Assembly (NCBI GenBank): GCA_016648135.1
Contig: JADDOH010001545.1
Span: forward strand, 310,001-374,000
DNA length: 64,000 nt
DNA from: Agrypnia vestita
Taxonomy: Eukaryota; Arthropoda; Insecta; Trichoptera; Phryganeidae
Reading direction: 5' to 3'
Shown here piece after piece: positions 10,596-21,811 of this stretch. Made by a program: the position numbers and the translations under genes. Under the pieces are notes generated by a model. That model did no database searches. It worked only from the letters and a program-made list of their open reading frames with translations, and was not told the DNA's origin. The stretch's first letter is position 1. Every line of letters starts with the position of its first letter.

Positions 10596-12755
10596 TTATA
10601 ATTAGATAGAATAATTAATAAGAAATGAATATGTAGCATGTTGAATACTATGAAGAAATAATATAATCACTATTGTTATTTTTCTCCAATCACCAAGTCT
10701 TCATATTGTAATTGCCTATAGATGCGCGTCCATCCAATCAATTATGTAATTCTCATCGTTACGAGAAAAAAAATTTACCCGGTTTATTTTGCCAGTATGT
10801 TTCTTTTGTATCGCTTATGAAATAATAGTTGCGCTTTTAGAGAAATGAGAGTTTGTTCAGATTGACCCGACCATACGTGTCACGTTATGTCAGAACGAGG
10901 TCCTAAGTGGCCGTTCGCAATGTTTAAAAGCAGCGAGGTCGCAACATCCACTTGCAGGCGAGCGCTGCAAGTGATGGGAATAATAATTAATGTTATTCGT
11001 TCCAGGGAACACGCAGGAATTGTGTGCATTCATTGTCAAATTAAAGTCCAATTTGACATTTTGATATAAACATGACGTAATTAATTAAATTATGTCAAAG
11101 TGAAAATACACACGATAGAATTTAAGGGTGGCTTAACAAAAGTTCCTCCAAATAGTCACATAATTAATTAATATATGTTGTATTAAATATATTGGTCCAT
11201 TCGCGAGTTCGAAATTTACCTATTTATGTTAATTAGAATCATTTAGCTGAAGAATTTAATTATTATTCATGTTACAATTTCGGGTATACTGCCGTTTTGC
11301 AATTTCTTCCAACCAACCACACAATTTTGTGGACAAATTGAAATAGATTTTTGGTATACAATATATATATACAATATACAAAAACAAAACTAGTTCTATG
11401 ATAATGTGCGAATAGGAGATGGCTGGAGACGAAGAATAAAGCATTTGGGAAAAGTAAAATTGTTTTAGTCTGCTTTTAAAGATAATTATGGTCTATGATG
11501 ATGTGACATCTGGGCACAGTTGATTTCTAGTTGACAGTTGACTTCCGAGCTAACTGCTCTTCGAATGAGGAGCTGAAGATTTCAATATTATGAATGGGAA
11601 TGGATAGTGAATTGCCTACTGTCAGCTGAACGAAGTAGAAGGCTACGATTAGAAAGAAAATTTAATATAGATATTGCAAATAAATATAGATATGATAAAT
11701 AAATATAGAAATGATAAATAAAACTAAGCATACGATATATACGCACAATTTCTCTTGTAATTTGCTCCAAACTTATACCAACCAATCTTATTTCTCGCAC
11801 TGCGCGATGTTCTGAATACACGTCTTCACTTGAGCAGACGTGTTGCTAGAGAGCGCAAACGTGTATTTCAAGTGGAATTGATGCGTATTCCAATAAGTAA
11901 AATATTTTCGCCTTTCATTGAAAAACGTGCATTTAAAAGAGTTTATTTCTTTCACATGAATACACTTTCTATTCGGCCCATTGTACTTTTTTAGCATATA
12001 TATAATATATTAGCTGCGTAACCTATGCCCGTGGCAGCTGTACGCCACTCCTGTCTTGTAATGGTTTAATTGAAAATTAATTACGAGTGCGAGGCAATTG
12101 AATTTATTGATTGATTCATATTACGTCAGGGTTAATATATTTACTGCCAGATTCGCGAGAAGAGTTCTGCCTGGCTTATTGATCGATTGTGTTTTAGGGG
12201 TTGGTGACTGATTAATGAAAGCGATTTAATAATTTCCTAAAGGAAATTTTGAGCTTTGTTTATGGTTTCAGCAAAATGTATAAAATATCACGTAGCGTGG
12301 TTTCAGTTTCATTTGTCTGCGTTGCGAAAATCATTACTTAACGAGGTTTCGTCTAATTATTTATTCATTTCTTAATATTTTAATGTCAATAATGTGATTA
12401 TCACAACCACGCATTATGTTTGATAAGTTACTAAGATATTAACTCCCAAGACTTAGTATCGCTTCTCACCGTCTCATTAATATATTTTAAATAAATCGGT
12501 GCAAAGAATTAAAGTAATATAATGAGCGTTATTCACGTACCTACTCTTGTATCCAAAATCAATTTAATTATGAATATAATCTCCGATTATGCTAGAAATG
12601 AATAAATTTGTTTATAATTTTCTGAGAGTATCTAATAAATCATTAATATTTATTATTACTGTTGCTACCATTGCAAAAATTATCTGGTTGACAAGTTGAT
12701 CAGTAATTTAAATAGGTTTTAATAACAAAATAGACGAATCAATTAGAAGGTCAAA
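10596..12755. other. Long AT-rich stretch, nothing firmly recognised
   Basis: No gene recognised. The word TTCTTCCAACCAACCACACAAT at 11306-11327 recurs at 17980-18001 with matching upstream bases, so a small dispersed repeat is present. The part 12060-12370 is unique-looking and contains TCGCGAGAAG and several ATTA words. Confidence 0.35.
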
Positions 12756-12759
12756 CATT

Positions 12760-12905
12760 GTAAGGACAAAGTAGGTTGTTTCAAGTTGGATTAAAATAAA
12801 AGTTCGTTTAAAGCATAGATTTTTACGGAAACGGGTCGTTTGATTGGTGGAGAACGCTTTAAACGAACTTTTACTTTAATCCAACTTGATGCAACCGGCC
12901 CTTAT
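12760..12905. repeat. MITE family B, foldback
   Basis: The left arm (GTTGTTTCAAGTTGGATTAAA, AAAAGTTCGTTTAAAGC) is mirrored by GCTTTAAACGAACTTTTAC and TTTAATCCAACTTGATGCAACCGGCC. The two arms account for most of the element, so it would fold into a long hairpin. A diverged relative at 61548-61666 keeps the terminal words GGACCAGTTGCATCAACTTGG and AACCAAGTTGATTCAGCCGGCC. No open frame is present. Confidence 0.75.
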
Positions 12906-13025
12906 AGATTAAGAGCCAGCGATCGTCAGATGTTTTCTGTGGATGTTGGCAACTATAGTTGGCAAGAAGATTTGGGTTTAAGTTCGGGGGATTTTGGCAG
13001 ATAAAATGTAATAGATTCCTGAGAA
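12906..13025 (+). repeat. Dispersed repeat family C, copy 1
   Basis: It contains ATAGATTAAGAGCCAGCGA and TTCGGGGGATTTTGGCAGATAA. Related copies are at 15484-15610 (+) (ATAGACTAAGAGCTAACGA, TTCGGGGCATTTTGGTAGATAA) and 15885-15990 (-) (complement of TATCTACCAAAATCCCCCGAA). The boundaries are approximate. Confidence 0.55.
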
Positions 13026-13094
13026 ATTTCCTATAGTGACAGGTTTTTTGTATTTATCTCAGAAACACGTCAGTGGGATATTGCTCCTTTTTAA

Positions 13095-13640
13095 TTTTTT
13101 TATATTTATTTATTATAAACACATATCATGGTACAAAATTTCATGAATACAATGATCATTCGTACAATAAGATCGTATTACTCTCCATAAAAGAGCTGAC
13201 GCTCATGGTTATAGGAGGAGTAAGTCACATAATTTTATGAATATTACAATTTTTATAACAAAAGTATTAAGAAACAAAAATATCAAGAAAAAAAATAGTA
13301 AACAAAAATAACAGGAATCAAAATAGTCGAAAATAAATACTAATAAGGGAATTTCAAGAAGTTTTTTGGTTATTGTTTTTAAGTTAATTTTTTACAATTA
13401 CTTTTTTTTAAATTTATGTGTTAATGAATTGAATTTTTTTATTCCTACAAATAAAAAGTGGTTCTGGGCTGCACTTGTTTTGTATCTGGGTAATTTTAAA
13501 TTTAGGAATTCTCTTGTGGGCCTAGAAGTTAAGGAATCCATTTTATAATTTTCTTTAAAAATTTGTACTAATGATATTTTATCAAAAATTTCCATCACAG
13601 TAGGCACACAAAAGTCTATGCACAATTAGTTTGTAGGGTA
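13095..13640 (-). pseudogene. Non-LTR retrotransposon 3' end (CR1/Jockey-like)
   Basis: On the minus strand, 13625-13398 reads REFLNLKLPRYKTSAAQNHF followed by LFVGIKKFNSL. This is the terminal motif of CR1/Jockey-like reverse-transcriptase proteins (consensus like LPRxRT, then FxGxKxFNSLP). The 3' UTR continues to a TATTTATTTATTATAAA run at 13095-13112, which on the element's strand is an (AATA)n tail. Only the last ~60 codons survive. It lies within 200 bp upstream of the NDRG exon acceptor, in the opposite orientation. Confidence 0.7.
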
Positions 13641-13800
13641 AGTTCTAGGTCATTTAAAAATAATTTTAATTATGCTTTTTTGAGCTAGATAAAGTGTGTT
13701 TAGTGATGTTTATGTGATGTAGAATTGTTTGAATTAAAGCGTATACTTTTGTTTTTATATTCCTTACACGATATTAAATATGGAACTAGATAAATAATTG

Positions 13801-13818
13801 ATTGTTTTCCTTCCACAG
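13801..13818 (+). promoter_or_regulatory. Splice acceptor of NDRG exon
   Basis: A pyrimidine-rich run TTGTTTTCCTTCCACAG ends at 13818 directly before the exon. An A-rich AACTAGATAAATAA segment just upstream could hold the branch point. Confidence 0.85.
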
Positions 13819-14021
13819 CACGATGCCATCAGACAGCATGGACGACATCGAGCTGAAGAACATCCAGCTGCAGTTCCCCGTGTCCCGCTGCCTGGGCCGC
13901 GACCCCGCCAGCCCCGTGTGCGAGGAGAGGGTGCACACGGACCGCGGGGAGCTGCTGGTGGCCGTGCACGGCTCCAGGAGCAAGCCCGCCATCCTCACCT
14001 ACCACGACCTGGGGCTCAACT
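13819..14021 (+). CDS. MESK2: NDRG-family (MESK2-like) N-terminal exon
   Basis: The exon follows TTGTTTTCCTTCCACAG, a strong splice acceptor, and stops at the donor T|GTGAGT. The likely start ATG at 13823 gives MPSDSMDDIELKNIQLQFP. Then come EERVHTDRG and KPAILTYHDLGLN, the hallmark of NDRG proteins just before the alpha/beta-hydrolase-like core. The phase-1 end (T|) would complete the conserved Tyr of HDLGLNY. NDRG proteins keep a hydrolase fold without the catalytic triad and act in stress and differentiation signalling. Drosophila MESK2 is the single fly member. Codons are strongly G/C-ending, unlike all surrounding DNA. Exon reading upstream of the ATG is open, so use of an earlier start in another isoform is possible. 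No further exon was found. Confidence 0.92.
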
Positions 14022-14027
14022 GTGAGT
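14022..14027 (+). promoter_or_regulatory. Splice donor of NDRG exon
   Basis: GTGAGT follows the conserved HDLGLN codons after one base of the next codon, matching the metazoan donor consensus. The in-frame stop TAG that follows immediately lies in the intron. Confidence 0.88.
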
Positions 14028-14735
14028 AGTCACACCCCCTCGGGTTTCCAGGATCTTTCGCGACAACTACTTTGTCCTGACTAACCCTCGCCAACCCTTC
14101 TCTAACTGAATTCTTCCTTTCCGTAACACCTATAACAAAAGACGAACAAGTGATATGAAATATCTTCATAAGTTACTCGACAATCTCATTGACTCCCTTG
14201 AAATTCTAAACGCGAGACGAACAAGAGTTATAATATGCATATTTTCACTTGGATCTTTGGAGAACAAACTACGATAAACACTCCATAATTAACCGTCTTC
14301 TTGATACCCAATAACATGGCTTTTGCAGATTTCGACATTTTTTGTTTAAGTACTGAGTAGTTTTTTAACTCTGCTTGGGGTAAACTTGCGAGATGACACG
14401 TTTCCCACACACATACATGTGCACACTTGCCCACAACAACTTAGTATTTGACTTTTCTTTGATTAGAATTTTCTTGTAATTGGAAAAAGGCTCCGTCTAA
14501 TTATATCACAGATATTTACGAAAATAAATGGCTGTGAGAAAACCTGTTAATTACAAATGGAAATAAAAGTAACGCAAGGTGTTTTTACATCACATTATCA
14601 TCAATCGACACGGAAGTAATACAATACTACGCATATAACTGAGTTTTATTTTTATTGTAACTTTTTTTGCACGTATATTATATTCAAGAATACATTCTTA
14701 TTGTGAAATTGCAATTTTTTCAGAACAAAGTTCTG
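14028..14735 (+). other. NDRG intron, start
   Basis: AT-rich, with no element or gene recognised. If the next NDRG exon lies beyond the window, this intron exceeds 49 kb. Confidence 0.5.
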
Positions 14736-14900
14736 TGAAATTTAAAACCAAATTTATTAATCAATTAGAAAGACATACAGAAAAATCAAATCGACGAAAA
14801 AACATTTGGCTGCTACCATACCAATACTGCTACCGGGATTCCTATCCGGGGCAGGCACGTTATCCAATTAAACTGTAGCGGTCTCCTACACTTCCGTGAA
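14735..14900 (-). repeat. tRNA-derived SINE family C, copy 1
   Basis: Read on the minus strand, a tRNA-like head (AGTTTAATTGGATAACGTGCC, then CCCGGATAGGA and ATCCCGGTAGCAG) leads into AAATGTTTTTTCGTCGATTTG and a tail of AATAAATTTGGTTT. The same tail follows a TGGTTCGAATCCAGGTAGCAG box at 15020 on the plus strand. A polymerase III B-box, a shared non-tRNA body and an A/T-rich end support a SINE. Confidence 0.62.
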
Positions 14901-14984
14901 TATATCGTTTTTATCTGTAAATTTTAATAATATATTTTAATCATTTATTAATTAATTAACATATATTATCCATTTTCAAAGCAA

Positions 14985-15110
14985 TCCAAGCATGCCTCGG
15001 ATAGGAGGGGATCCGTGGTTCGAATCCAGGTAGCAGTCAAATATTTTTTCGTTGATTTGATGTTTCTGTACTTCTTTCTAACTCATTAATAAAATTGTTT
15101 TTTTTTGTAC
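14985..15110 (+). repeat. tRNA-derived SINE family C, copy 2
   Basis: CCTCGGATAGGAGG and GGTTCGAATCCAGGTAGCAG (B-box) are followed by TCAAATATTTTTTCGTTGA, TTTGATGTTTCTGTAC and AATAAAATTG. This mirrors the copy at 14735-14900, so the pair forms a ~105-bp inverted repeat with a ~130-bp spacer. The D-arm half is less well kept here. Confidence 0.62.
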
Positions 15111-17760
15111 GTGTTGAGAGAGACTGCACTCGTCATCAACATAAAAATAAAAGTCTTTCGTTATAGTACCAAAATTGGTTACATTCTGTGAGTCATTCTA
15201 AATACTTGGCCCGCTCGTAAATGCATATTCTCAGATGATTATATATTTTATTTTAAATCCCTGTCATCATTTTTCCATCACGTCAAATTTGAATCACCAA
15301 CATAGTACATTTTTGTTGTCTTATTTGCGTTTTTTGAGCTCAGTTATATATACATATTTTTACAGTTTGTTCATCCTTGTTTTTTTGTTCGACCCGATTT
15401 CCTTCATCTTGATTTCATTTATGTTGTCTTTTTTACATTACAGGTAATCTATATTCGATTTTGAATTAAACATATGAATCATTATAGACTAAGAGCTAAC
15501 GACCTTCACACTTACGTTATAGTATTAAACCTGAAATATTTATAAGAAGTTGTTTCCATATTATGACATTTGAGTTCGGGGCATTTTGGTAGATAACAGG
15601 TAATCTAGGTACGAAAAATGAATTAGGTAAACTAAAAAAAACATATTTTCTTTTTTTAATATGTTTAACGTGATAATACACTAATATTAATCATTTCTTC
15701 CGCCAAAACCTGCAACTCTATAAATAATCATGTCATTTACGTTAAGAGTAACAAATCTAAATTTTATATTTTTTATTCGGGCCATTATTTATCAATATTA
15801 CCCGATAATTTATGTTTTAACGTTTTACTTATTTTTTTTTTTTGTATATTTGTTTTTTTACTTATTTTTTGTATATTTGTATTATTGTTATCTACCAAAA
15901 TCCCCCGAACTCAAATTCAACAATATACAAACCTACTTATCTTCTATAGTGAATATCTTCCTGAAAATATTTCAGGTCTGATACTATACAACTCCATTAT
16001 TCACATTGTATTTGGCCAAGACGCAATGTTAAATTACTTTGACCTTTTGACACTTTCGGAAAAATCTTGGTTTTATTCTTGAACATTTCATTATTGTTAC
16101 AATAATAGTTAGTTGGTACTTCCTTTGACCACAACAGATGAAACATTGCGAATAGTTTCCTGCATAACTGGCGCAGTTCTTACGTAACGCGTATCGACTC
16201 ACCTCCGCCAGAGTGCTGCCGTACGATACTTGTGTACGAATGAATATTATTAATTTGTATAACCAAAACAGCGTTTTTATAAATCTTAAATAACTATTCA
16301 AATTTATTTGTATTAAGTTTAACATTAATTTATATGATTTATTTTCAAAATTTTCATTTCAAGGTCAAACATTTACACGAATATTATTTCGAAAATATAT
16401 TCCATTCTGCGTATCCACTGTGTAAAATATTCATATTTGCGTACTTTTATTGATGAATAAGCGTTGCACTTTGAGTATTGTATTTTTGCGACTATTGTTT
16501 ATATGAATTGTTTTGGCGAATATGCATAATGTTTTGCTTTGATTGCAAATATTTATATATGTGTAAGTAGATGCATTATTGCGCCGTTCTTTTACTTCGA
16601 CCAAATCGATATGTGACTGGATTATAACACAAGGCAATGAACTGAATCCATCGATTTATCAACGACTTTGCAAGCGTCACGTTCTATTTTAATATGAACC
16701 TTTACGTTTTGAACTACAATGCGTATTATTATATATATTTTCACTATTTTGCTCGGGAAATTCACGTTACGAACTTAACTTATGAGATACCCTTATTTAT
16801 ATGTAAATCTGGATATTTTATGGTTTCTTCTCATCAAGTAATGGTGACATTTACAGGCTTTGCACCTGTTCATATATCACGTGGCACCATTCCATCATCG
16901 ATCAAAAGAAAACACACTGTGTTAGGTATAATATGTGGTTAGTTAGCTGATACATTCTTACCAATGATATGAAATTATTTTTTCCTTTTTCTGTGTCAAT
17001 TTTCCACGTGTTTGTTAATAAAATAAGCCAAAGTATGTTTATATGTTTTTTCTTCTGTATAAGACGACATTTACATTCATTAGGGTGCTTATTACGAATG
17101 ATAGGTAGCCGCAGGCTGTCTCTAGATATTATGCCGCCCTTAGGCAAGCTCCAAAATGCCGCTCATATATAATTACAAACACAAAGGATTCTTTGTTACA
17201 CCCAAAATATTCCTTTCGGTTCCCAAATATACAAAAAGTGTTAAGAAACCAAATCATTTTAAAATTTAAATAATATTTTAATAGTAAACTCTGATCAAAA
17301 ATACATTCAGACATCAGGAATGTATTCAAAATTGAAAAAAAAACACAGAATGGTCACCTCTTAATGACCCATGTTCAGAGTCAAAGTAGTCTGTGTGCGG
17401 GAGCAGCTACTGCCGAACTGCAATAACTACTCACCTAACCATATTCACAAATTTATGTTATTATAAATATATAATAATATAACCATGTACTCATTAATCC
17501 AGTGAATGATTTAAAGTATGCATTTGTTAATTTATAAAATAGTCACAAAACTTTAGATAAAAAACCTCTCGACGACATAACGACTTAATTTAGAATTATT
17601 AAAATTGTTTTGAGTTCCAGCACATATTTTAGATTTCTTCGGATTTCCGTTTTTTTGCTTTTCTTACACATGGCTGTTTAGTCGAGAGTTCTCAATTTTT
17701 ATGATTAGAGTACTGTCTATAAAGATGTCGAATCGTTATTTATCTATTCACTTTTTGCAT
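15111..17760. other. Long AT-rich stretch with family C repeat copies
   Basis: Two family C repeat copies (15484-15610 + and 15885-15990 -) are the only items recognised. Open frames in 15235-16082 are low-complexity Phe/Leu/Tyr strings from T-rich DNA. I see no supported gene. Confidence 0.45.
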
Positions 17761-17764
17761 ACTT

Positions 17765-17950
17765 CTTCTTCTTATGGTGCCATCTCCTATCGGGGGTCGG
17801 CGATCATTATTTACCGCCACGATTTTATTTACCGCCGCACGGAACAACTCAGTCGAGTTACACTTACGCCAATCTCTCAAGTTACGCAAGATGCGGCGTC
17901 TTCCTACGCTTCTTTTACCACATATTTGTTATTTTTGTATATATTATTAC
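17765..17950 (-). pseudogene. Endonuclease/RT non-LTR element 3' end
   Basis: The minus strand reads RRILRNLRDWRKCNSTELFR and AAVNKIVAVNNDR, then GDGTIRRRR. This matches the closing motif of an insect non-LTR protein family, whose consensus is like LR(D/E)W, then STELFRAA, a variable segment and a final GxGT before the stop. Here the expected stop after GDGT has become ATA. A (GAAGAA)n-like 3' tail follows. Only ~50 codons are left. Confidence 0.6.
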
Positions 17951-18004
17951 AGTGTTGAGTTTATTGCCCGTTGGCAATTTTTTCCAACCAACCACACAAT
18001 TTAG

Positions 18005-18996
18005 CGGAAATCAGTCAAAGATAATTCAAAGCTCATTGCTGACGAATTTATTAGCCACTATACTAACTTAGGCCCCAAACTAGCAGAAAGCATACTCCAA
18101 TCCAAAAACTTAAACAAAACTCACCTATCCGAAAACACAAATCCTCAACACACATCACAAAGTTTTAATTTTTACCGAATTTCTTCAAGCGAGTTGTCAT
18201 CTTTAATTTCATCTCTACGTACAAACTGCGCAAATGGACACGATATGATATCAAGTTTCACAGTAAAAGAAATAAAAGATTACATCTTGAAACCTCTGCT
18301 ACATATATTTAACCTCAGCCTAGAAACTGGAATAGTACCAGCACATCTAAAAGAAGCCGTTATTAAGCCTATATACAAGAGTGGAGATAAAACAAAGATT
18401 ATAAATTACAGACCGATCTCTCTGCTTAGCTGTTTCGCAAAAATACTTGAAAAGGCAGTAAAAAAGAGGCTAATGGAATACCTCGACAAAAATAACATCT
18501 TGTCTGAAAACCAATACGGTTTCAGAACTAAGATGGGAACCGAAGATGCCATTTCCAAATTAGTCGAAATCACTGCCACAAATATGGATAAGGGACGTAA
18601 AGTACTCGGCATCTTCTTAGACTTATCGAAGGCCTTTGATACTATATCACACTCATTGCTTTTATGCAAACTCAACAAAATTGGTATCTCTGGCACCCGT
18701 CTAAACTGGTTCAGAAATTATCTTGAAAACCGAAAACAAACTGTGGAAATAAATGGTACACGTAGTGACCCAATGTTTATCAAATATGGTGTGCCTCAAG
18801 GAAGCACACTAGGTCCGATACTTTTCATTATATACATTAACGAGTTCTTAAAAACAACATCTGAGAACGCAACAAAGATTAGTTATGCTGATGATACTGC
18901 AATCATTGTAAATGGTGACACATGGGAAGAAACACTTAAAAGGGCCGAACTAGTTATTGCAGAAATAAAAGGTATTCTAGATAATCACTTATTAAC
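18005..18996 (+). pseudogene. Non-LTR reverse transcriptase core (CR1/Jockey-like), truncated at both ends
   Basis: The frame is open from 18005 (after TAG at 18002). It carries the standard reverse-transcriptase blocks: IKPIYKSGDKTKIINYRPIS (fingers), ENQYGFR, FLDLSKAFDTISH with the first catalytic Asp, GVPQGSTLGPILFI, and SYADDTAII near 18881-18907 with the paired catalytic Asp residues. Homology ends after ILDNHLLT near 18996. The following codons to 19159 are unrelated DNA that stays open by chance. There is no endonuclease domain, and the thumb and C-terminus are missing. The RT part itself shows no stop, so the insertion may be fairly young. The clade call is by eye. Confidence 0.85.
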
Positions 18997-19179
18997 ATTT
19001 ATTATATATAGATTCCACACTTGGCCAAACACATTGGTGTTTCGGCTTTCTGTGGGCTTGCCGGGATGTGACTTATTTCATATTATTAAGGCGTTATATT
19101 TCGATATTACTACGTATATATGTGGTGGACCAAAAAAGTACTACGTCTTTTGCCGATAGCTGTTTATAGCGATATGAAA

Positions 19180-19770
19180 TTTGAAATTAATTAAACATTA
19201 CCATATTATTCACAATTATATTTAATTATACTTAATACTGGCCTCACTTGGCTATTTCCGTCTTGAGGAAAATCGTTACATAAATGATTCTAGTAAAAAT
19301 ATTGATAAATACAGAAATTTTTGTATAAATTGAGAGTATCTGAATTTGATTTATTATGAGATGGCGCTGGAAATTAATTAGCGATTTATTAATTAATTAT
19401 TCAATGCACAAAGTCACTTAACACGAATTAAACTTAATATCACTCGTAAATGGACTTATTATTATCGCTGGGTAACACGTATTTATCGCTCGAAGTATAT
19501 TCAATTCTCGCAAATAGGAGTCGCTCTCGTTTATTTTGCCAATTAGGTACTTTGCTCGATTATTTCGCTTTATTTATCTCTTCGATTATCTCACGACCGT
19601 CACCCTGGCCTCGCGACTCGTGGCCGACTTCGTACCGAACGAACTTTCAAACATCACAACTCCCGCGCCGTGGCCTAGTTCCGTATTTATACCCAAAAAT
19701 TGGATATCGAACCTCTTGGATTATTCTAGTGTTTAGGAGAAGATTTTTGTAGGCTTTTCCAGGTCCATTT
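19180..19770 (+). repeat. Dispersed repeat D, copy 1
   Basis: Three copies lie in the same orientation: here, 33775-34480 and 59810-60125. Shared words in order are GCGATTTATTAATTAATTA, CAAAGTCACTTAACAC, TTCGCT, TATCTCACGAC (or relatives), the CTGGCCTCGCGACTCGTGGC segment, and GTGTTTAGGAGAAGATT (first two copies). No protein-coding similarity was seen and the open frame 19450-19752 is not conserved among copies. It may be an LTR or a non-autonomous element; ends are not resolved. Confidence 0.65.
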
Positions 19771-19836
19771 TATAATAGTAAAAATGGAAGCTCGTCTTCA
19801 GAATATTACAGATATTTTTTGCAAAAATATCATAGT

Positions 19837-20112
19837 GATCTGAGTAATGAGGGTATGTGCAATATCCAGTGGCATAGCTACTGCATGCATACGATCTGAG
19901 TAATGAGGGTATGTGCAATATCCAGTGGCATAGCTACTGCATGCATACGATCTGAGTAATGAGGGTATGTGCAATATCCAGTGGCATAGCTACTGCATGC
20001 ATACGATCTGAGTAATGAGGGTATGTGCAATATCCAGTGGCATAGCTACGGCATGCATACGATCTGAGTAATGAGGGTATGTGCAATATCCAGTGGCATA
20101 GCTACTGCATGC
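19837..20112. repeat. 56-bp minisatellite, 4.9 units
   Basis: Unit starts fall at 19837, 19893, 19949, 20005 and 20061, exactly 56 bp apart, each starting GATCTGAGTAATGAGGG and ending TACTGCATGCATAC. The only difference I see between units is TACGGCATG in unit 4. The array ends in GCATGCCGGGTAAT rather than GCATGCATAC. Confidence 0.95.
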
Positions 20113-20517
20113 CGGGTAATAAGAATAAGGGCAGAAAGCAAAACTGACGAGAAACATATCCACCACTAATAATTTCTGATCTATAATTTGGATGTCTTTA
20201 AAAACTATTACATTTTGTTTGAGAAGTATTAAAGATCTAAATTTTTATTTTTTATTTTTGGGATCTCTCCCCTTATTTGTTATTAAACAGTATTACAATT
20301 TTACTAGTTATTGATACTTAGTGTAATTTTCCATTTATTGGTTAAATGTTTTTATTACTTGAATATAAATAATTTTAGAAAAAGGATGTGTATTGTATTT
20401 CCCGTAATATCAAGATTTCATTATTTTCATAAAATTTTTAAAAATATTTACATATTTGCGATAATTGATGTATGTTTACTAAATATCTCTCTTCGACACC
20501 TACACAACTTAGTTATA
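20113..20517. other. AT-rich gap, nothing recognised
   Basis: No gene or bounded repeat was seen between the minisatellite and mariner copy 2. Confidence 0.5.
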
Positions 20518-21811
20518 TTAGGTCCTTACAAATGAAATTGGCGTTTTGCCGTACTGGCAAATTTGATCTCAAATATCTTCTCTTTGGTTAGGAATTCCAA
20601 ATCCAAATTTATGCAGCTATTTACTCATGTATTTGTGTTTTGAAAATTATAATTCATTTGTTTTTTCCTCAATTGTTTTTTTCTTTGCGTCACTCAGTTT
20701 ACAAAATGAAAAACTTGAAATATCGCGTTATTTACGAGTACGAGTTCCACCGTGGCACCAGTGCTGCAGAAACGGCTCGAAGGATTAATGATGTGTATGG
20801 CGACGGTGCCGCAAAAGAAAGCACAGTGCGTTTTTTGTTCCAACGTTTTCGTTCTGGAAATTTCGACCTGCAGAACAAGCCCCGTGGACGGCCGGAGACC
20901 AAAGTTGATAATGAAGAATTGAATGCTATTGTGGAAGAGGATCCATCGCAAACCACATCCGAGTTAGCTGCAGGCTGCGGTGTTAGTGATAAAACTGTTT
21001 TAATCCACTTGAAGCAAATTGGTAAGGTGAAAAAGCTTGAAAGGTGGGTACCTCACGAATTGAGTGAAGCAAATCAACAAACGCGCGTTGACTGCTGCGT
21101 TGCATTACTCAACCGGCACAATAATGAAGGGATTTTAAATCGAATCATTACCTATGATGAAAAGTGGATCCTGTACAATAATCGGAAGCGCTCATCGCAA
21201 TGGCTGAACCCTGCCGAACCAGCCAAACCATGTCCCAAGCGAAAATTGACTCCAAAAAAGTTACTTGTGAGCGTTTGGTGTACTAGTGCTGGTGTCGTTC
21301 ACTACAGCTTTCTTAAATCTGGCCAGACGATTACGGCAGATATTGAATATCTATTGTCAGCAACTGCAAACCATGATGGAAAAGCTAGCTGCTAAACAAC
21401 CGAGGCTGGTTAATCGCTCTAGGCCACTGCTGCTTCATGATAACGCTAGACCACACACTGCACAACAGAGGGCTACCAAATTAGAGGAGCTTCAATTGGA
21501 ATGTCTAAGACATCCACCGTACTCTCCGGACCTTGCCCCAACAGATTACCATTTTTTTCGAAATTTGGATAACTTTTTGCAAAGGAAAAAATTCAACTCT
21601 GATGGGCCAGTCCAAACCGCCTTCAAAGATTTTATTGATTCCCGTCCGAATGGTTTTTTTAGTAAAGGGATCGATGAACTACCTATGAGATGGCAAAAGT
21701 GCATAGATAGCAATGGTACATACTTTGATTAAATAAATATATTATAATAAAAAAAAAATCGGCTTTATGTTCCTCCCATACTAAACATCAATTTCATATG
21801 TAAGGACCTAA
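20518..21811 (+). mobile_element. mariner element, copy 2
   Basis: TTAGGTCCTTACAAATGAAAT starts the left end and the mirrored CATATGTAAGGACCTAA the right; TA flanks both (20516-20517 and 21812-21813). Its length of 1294 bp slightly exceeds the other copies because of a short insertion in the transposase gene. Sequence differs from copies 1 and 3 by only scattered bases, which implies a recent burst. Confidence 0.95.
20706..21732 (+). pseudogene. mariner transposase, copy 2, frameshifted
   Basis: The start ATG at 20706 gives MKNLKYRVIYEYEF, preceded by an in-frame extension from 20640. The frame runs intact through the helix-turn-helix region and the first catalytic Asp (ITYDEKW, with Tyr where other copies have Cys). 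It breaks near 21340-21350, where GAT is followed by ATTGAAT, seven bases absent from copies 1 and 3. After the shift the second frame (21351 on) carries HDNARPHT and YSPDLAPTDYHFF and ends SNGTYFD before TAA. All three Asp codons remain and this single lesion is the only frame break I see. Confidence 0.94.

Noticed and set aside
11570..11600. CTGAAGA word as hammerhead box
   Set aside because: The next bases do not form stem II and no GAAAC follows.
15235..16082. Several Phe/Leu/Tyr-rich frames that look like membrane proteins
   Set aside because: They arise from T-rich low-complexity DNA without start context, splice sites or known domains.
18406..18696. 96-codon minus-strand frame
   Set aside because: Antisense shadow of the reverse-transcriptase fragment.
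19450..19752. 100-codon frame with Arg/Pro-rich end
   Set aside because: It lies in dispersed repeat D and the frame is not kept in the copies at 34.1 and 59.9 kb.
19837..20112. CRISPR-like array
   Set aside because: Units are contiguous 56-bp tandem copies with no spacers, and the genome is eukaryotic.
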